A stretch of 64,000 nt of DNA. Origin: Phytopythium helicoides. Lineage: Eukaryota > Oomycota > Peronosporomycetes > Pythiales > Pythiaceae. The notes under the pieces were generated by a model. The model was not told the DNA's origin. It made no database searches and saw nothing but the letters and a program-made list of their open reading frames with translations. Positions 60,427-64,000 of the stretch are shown one piece after another. Location of the stretch: contig JANFNE010000057.1 of the NCBI GenBank assembly GCA_024867545.1, positions 310,001 to 374,000 on the forward strand, read 5' to 3'. Every line of letters starts with the position of its first letter. Within the stretch, counting starts at the first letter, position 1. Position numbers and translations under genes: made by a program.

Positions 60427-61841
60427 CTACTTGCGCTTGAGCTGGGACACCAGCAACCCAGCCGCGAAAGCCAACGCCACAGTGCCCACCGCGTACACCT
60501 GGCACGACGGCGGCACAGGACAACCGTGGTATACCGACGCACACGAGCAGCTCGGCTTGACCGGGATCGACGAGCGCAGCTCCTTGACGATCTTGGCAGC
60601 CTGACCGGGCTGAGGCACCTTGTGACCGCACTCGATGAACGCGCCTTCAATCGCCTCGACCGTCTTGATCGCATGGTCAAGGCGGCGCGTGCTCGGACCC
60701 ATATGGCCGATGCGGAAGTACTCGGTCTTGATCTTCTTGTGAAGTCCACCAGCGAGCGAAACTCCGCGCTTGACCACCTTGGGCAGGAAATCAGCAGCAC
60801 CCACGCCAGGCGGATAGCGGACGCACGTCAGCGTGTTGGCACCAGAGCCCTCGACCGTGACGAGCGAGCACCCGAGCGCCTTCATGGCGTCCTTGATGGC
60901 CTTTCCCACCAGCGCGTGCTCCTTGAAGCGCTGCTCCATGCCGCCGTTGTCGAGCAGAATATCGAGCGCCGTGTTAAGCGCAAAGAGGTGGTTGACCGAC
61001 GGCGTCGCGAAGTAGCTCGGCTGGCGCGCCTCGTAGTTCTTCATGATGGGGAGCCAGTTGCGCCAGTCGACGTAGTACTTGGTCGTGTTGGTGTTCTTCT
61101 CGAACGCCTGGAGCGCGCGGGGGCGGATGACCATGAGGCTGAGGCCTGCCGGGACGCCGATGCACTTCTGCGAGCCCGTGAGCACGACATCGAGGTCCCA
61201 CGCCTTCATGCGGGTCTCCTCTCCGCCAAGCGCACACACTCCGTCGACAACCACAACGGCGTCCGGCTGGTGGCGGCGCACGGCGGCCGCAAACTCCTTG
61301 ACGTGCGCGCGCACACCCGTGGACGTGTCGACGTGCGTGATGGTCACGACCTTGAAGCTCACGCCGGACGTAAGCGCCTTCTCAAGCTCCGCCACCGTGG
61401 GCTGCGATCCGACCTGTCACCACCAACCAACCACGCCGTTTAGCACGGCGATCCGAATCGACAAAGAGCCCCCTTCACAAGCAGCCGCACCTCGCCGCGC
61501 ACGTGGGTGGTCTTGGCGCCGTAGCGCTCGAGGCAGTCGGCAAAGTTGTCGCCGAAGTACCCGTTGTTGACGATGAGCACGTCGTCGCCGCGGTTGACGA
61601 GGTTGGCGCCGACCATGTCCCATCCGAGCGTGCCCGAGCCCGCGACGAGCAGCGGCTGGCCGTCGGGCGCCAGGAAAACCTTGCGCATCTTCTCGAGGCA
61701 CTGGCCGAAGACCTCGATGACCGACTTGTCGACGTGCGAGATGCCCTCGGCCGCGAACGCCTTGAGCACGCGGCGCTCGAACTCGATCGGGCCGGGGTTC
61801 ATGCACAGCACCTGCTTGGTCATGGCTGGCGTCGTGGTCAT
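60427..61841 (-). CDS. Alanine-glyoxylate/serine-pyruvate-type aminotransferase with C-terminal membrane tail
   Basis: Two exons, 61491-61841 and 60427-61413 (77-nt intron, GTGCGG to GTGACAG, phase 0), giving 445 residues. Class V PLP aminotransferase: NPGPIEFERRVLKAFA start, AGSGTLGWDMVGANL, PLP-binding Asp174 in VVDGVCALGGE, Schiff-base Lys200 in TGSQKCIGVPAGL, and IGHMGPSTRRLDH near the end. AGXT-like enzymes move the amino group of alanine or serine to glyoxylate. Odd: after VKELRSSIPVKPS the protein carries a Cys/Pro stretch and a single membrane segment (about 424-440, VYAVGTVALAFAAGLLV) ending SQLKRK, a tail anchor. There is no peroxisomal SKL-type signal. Membrane location (peroxisome, mitochondrion or ER) is inference. 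Confidence 0.9.
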
Positions 61842-62251
61842 GTGGCAGCGTTAGTAGAGGGAGGGGGAGGGCGAGATGCAGCGCCATGGGAGACGCACCG
61901 TCGCTAGTTGCTGGTGGTGGCGGTGGACTTTCTCGTTGGGCGGCGGATTCGAGACTGAAGGGCACTTCAAACCGGCGGAAACGCAACGCGGACTTGGCTT
62001 TTGTATGCGGCGGATCCTGCACGCGGGTATCAGATACTCAGGAATCCTCCGATTTTATCACATGACGTCCTGTCCCACACCAGACGTAAACGCGCGTGAC
62101 GCGCGCGCGTCAGGATGAGGTGGAGTGGTGTACTTGAAAAGTGACGAGGTCAAGTTGAAGCGCATGTAACGGACGGACGAGGATAGATGGAGCTCGACCT
62201 GCAACGGCGATCCGTTCCTGCTGCTGCTGCTGCTCCACTCACAGATCGAGC
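61842..62251. other. Divergent intergenic region
   Basis: Between the aminotransferase (-) and the EF-hand gene (+). A CTG run of about six units lies at 62218-62235, just before the EF-hand start. No promoter motif assigned. Confidence 0.4.
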
Positions 62252-62841
62252 ATGAGCTCTGGACCGCCGACCGACCGACCGGCGAGCGAGTTGCCTGGAA
62301 GGCGTCGACAGAGCGTTGTAGTCGACGCCAGCGTCAAGAGGAACGTGCGTGGCGTGTGTGTCAATGACGCAGAGCGGACGAAGAGCTACGAACTGATGGT
62401 TTAGTGGGTTCGCAGGAGGCTGGAGGCGTGCTGGTGACGCCCGAGCAGATCCACGCGGCGTTCCAGTTCCTGGACGTGGAGCGCAAGAACCGCGTGACGA
62501 CGGCCAACCTGCGCGCGCGGCTGAGCATCTTCTACGACAAGCTGACGCCCAAGGACGCGCGGCTGCTCATGAACGACGAGGACGAGATCACCGAGGACTT
62601 CCTGCACGCGCTGCTGCAGGGCAACGAGGTCAAGGACTTTGACCCGGTGGCCGAGGCCTTCAAGGCGTACGACCCGGAGGAGACGGGCTTCATCTCGCGC
62701 GACATGCTGCGGTACGTGTTCGAGCGGCTCGGGTACGGCTCGCTGAGCGACGAGGACCTGAGCATCCTCATCTCGTGCGCCGACGCCGACCAGGACGGGC
62801 GCATCAACCTGTCCGACTTTCGCCAGATGATGCAGCAGTAA
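62252..62841 (+). CDS. EF-hand (calmodulin/centrin-like) protein
   Basis: Two exons, 62252-62344 and 62416-62841 (71-nt intron, GTGCGT to TTCGCAG, phase 0), giving 172 residues. A Pro/Arg-rich 31-residue start (MSSGPPTDRPASELPGRRRQ) precedes four EF-hand units. Loops 1 to 3 are degenerate (DVERKNRVTTAN; a poorly formed second; DPEETGFISRDM), while the fourth, DADQDGRINLSD, has the metal ligands but Asp instead of Glu at position 12. Closest by layout to centrin/calmodulin-like proteins. Probably binds at most one Ca2+. Confidence 0.82.
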
Positions 62842-63071
62842 CGTAGCGCGCAATTCACGTCTTGCAGACCTGTCTATACTTGAGAGCTAGCCTAGCTGCG
62901 AAGAAACACCACCGCGCTGTGTGTCAACGGCGCGAGCGCCGCGTCGAGCGAAGCGCTGCGGCTGTCCCGCCTGGCCCGGGGGCGTCCACGAAGCACTTTA
63001 TGGCAGACGAGCTCAAGCGGGACGCACAGCAGCTCCTCCGCGCCGCGCCGCGTCTTCCCCCTCAACTCGCG

Positions 63072-63345
63072 CTACTTCTTCTTGCCCTTGGCGTTCTTGC
63101 CCTGCGCCGCGGCGTCGCCGCCCGCCTCCTTCATGGCCGCCTTGCGCGCGATCTTCTCCTGCAGCGCCTTGGCGTCCGCCTCGCGCCGCGCCGCCGGGTC
63201 TCCCTTGGCGCCGCTCTTGGTCGCCTTGGCCTGGCGCGCCTGCGCTCTCTGCTCGCACATTCACCGCCGTCAGTCCGCGCTTCCCCCGCCGCCCGTCGCC
63301 TCCACGCACCGCTCGGTCGACGTCTCGCTGGTTACCGCGCGTCAT
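63072..63345 (-). CDS. SERF/4F5-family small basic protein
   Basis: Two exons, 63310-63345 (MTRGNQRDVDRA) and 63072-63248, giving 70 residues. MTRGNQR at the N-terminus is the hallmark of the SERF (small EDRK-rich factor) family, whose members bind nucleic acid and modulate amyloid aggregation; the rest is Lys/Ala-rich helix (ARREADAKALQEKIARKAAM) ending GKNAKGKKK. The intron has a GTGCGT donor; its acceptor GAGCAG offers two AGs three bases apart, so an extra Gln is possible. Convergent with the EF-hand gene. Confidence 0.72.
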
Positions 63346-63544
63346 CTCCGCTGCCTCTCGCTACTATCGGCGCCGCCCGTGAGCCAGCGGCCTCCACAGC
63401 GGCAAATCCAGCAGCTCGCCACCTCACCTGCCTGGTCGTCGGCGGCTTCTGGAATGCTCCACAGCGCGGGGTACGCCACCTCCGAAGGGTTACGCTGGGT
63501 TACGTACCCTCCCGCATTTTCGGCTCGTCTCGAGGCGGGGGTTA

Positions 63545-64000
63545 ATGGACCCGGCGGCGTTCGACGAGGCGGCGAGGCGCGCGCTGCTGCTGCGGCGGCT
63601 GCGCGCGAGCGAGGCGCAGGTGATGGGCGCGCGCTTCGCCCCGCCGTGGGCCAGCGCGGCGCCGACGCTCGTGGCGGCCGCGAGCGGCGGCGGCGTGCAC
63701 GTGTTCCGGCTGCAGGCGGCGCTGGCGCCGGAGTATTGGGAGCGCGTGGAGCGCCGCGAGTGCGGTTTGGGGGGCTGTTTGGGGGTGAAGATGGGGAGGG
63801 AAGTGACGTGGGAGGTGTGTGGGCAGGGCGACGGCCAGGCCCGCGGCGGACCTGAGCTTCCGCGCGCACGAGGGGCAGATCTACGCGCTCGAGTTCGCGG
63901 GCGACGCGGCGGACCCGCTGCTCATTAGGTTGGTGGGGGTGGGAGGATGGAGGGGTTGGACTTGGGCTTATCAAGATGGTTGTGTGTGTGTGTGGATTGG
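63545..64000 (+). CDS. WD40 protein, THOC6-like, 5' part
   Basis: Starts at ATG 63545 and runs off the window. The first exon, to about 63760, encodes a helical start then VMGARFAPPW...TLVAAASGGGVHVFRL, a WD40 blade. A second exon beginning near 63858 gives LSFRAHEGQIYALEF, a His-x-Gly-x-Ile blade start, up to LLIR before a GTTGGT donor at 63928. The order resembles THO-complex subunit 6 (mRNA export), but only about 90 residues are visible and the donor of exon 1 (GTTTGG near 63766) is not certain in phase. Divergent from the SERF gene, 199 bp apart. Confidence 0.45.

Overview
The window is a eukaryotic nuclear segment, almost certainly from an oomycete (Phytophthora/Pythium-like water mould). 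Three things point there. A glycoside hydrolase family 12 protein has its two catalytic Glu at residues 136 and 222, the positions known for the Phytophthora sojae xyloglucanase XEG1. A perfect match to the oomycete initiator element lies just upstream of that gene. Genes are dense, coding DNA is GC-rich, and introns are short (about 40-90 nt, GT-AG, one probable GC-AG). An intraflagellar-transport gene (IFT74) fits an organism with flagellated zoospores. I saw no rRNA, tRNA or CRISPR array.

Layout. 1-3.4 kb: 3' part of the purine gene PFAS and a small secreted Cys-rich protein. 4.9-18.6 kb: a cluster of membrane-anchored papain-like peptidases (three intact copies on -, one copy on + with a single-base shift, one relic), interrupted by a UBE3C-type HECT ubiquitin ligase. 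18.8-33.9 kb: compact housekeeping and cell-biology genes: a four-exon CX9C protein (COX23/CHCHD7-like), meiotic HOP2, a myristoylation-motif CDPK, a polyQ protein, peptide deformylase, a LicD-like membrane protein, protein-L-isoaspartate methyltransferase, a TPR protein, an acidic membrane protein, IFT74 and the GH12 enzyme. 34.8-37.9 kb: an ankyrin/coiled-coil protein.

38-60 kb is the accessory part. It holds a Fanzor (eukaryotic TnpB-like, RNA-guided nuclease family) gene with a hairpin-rich 3' tail, four ABCG half-transporter copies plus a relic, an SLC7-type amino-acid transporter, an NmrA-like oxidoreductase, and a recently inserted Ty1/Copia retrotransposon with apparently identical LTRs. 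60.4-64 kb: a PLP aminotransferase with a C-terminal membrane tail, an EF-hand protein, a SERF-like small protein and the start of a WD40 (THOC6-like) gene.

Recurring themes. (1) Local gene families (peptidases, ABCG) show patchwork identity that looks like gene conversion. (2) Both mobile elements lie within a few bases of an ABCG stop codon. (3) Several conserved genes carry single-base shifts (UBE3C twice, peptidase copy 5, ABCG copy 4, the Copia polyprotein, probably the LicD-like gene). These are either assembly errors or early pseudogenes. Exon models were built by eye from splice signals, phase and family conservation; no alignment or search was run.
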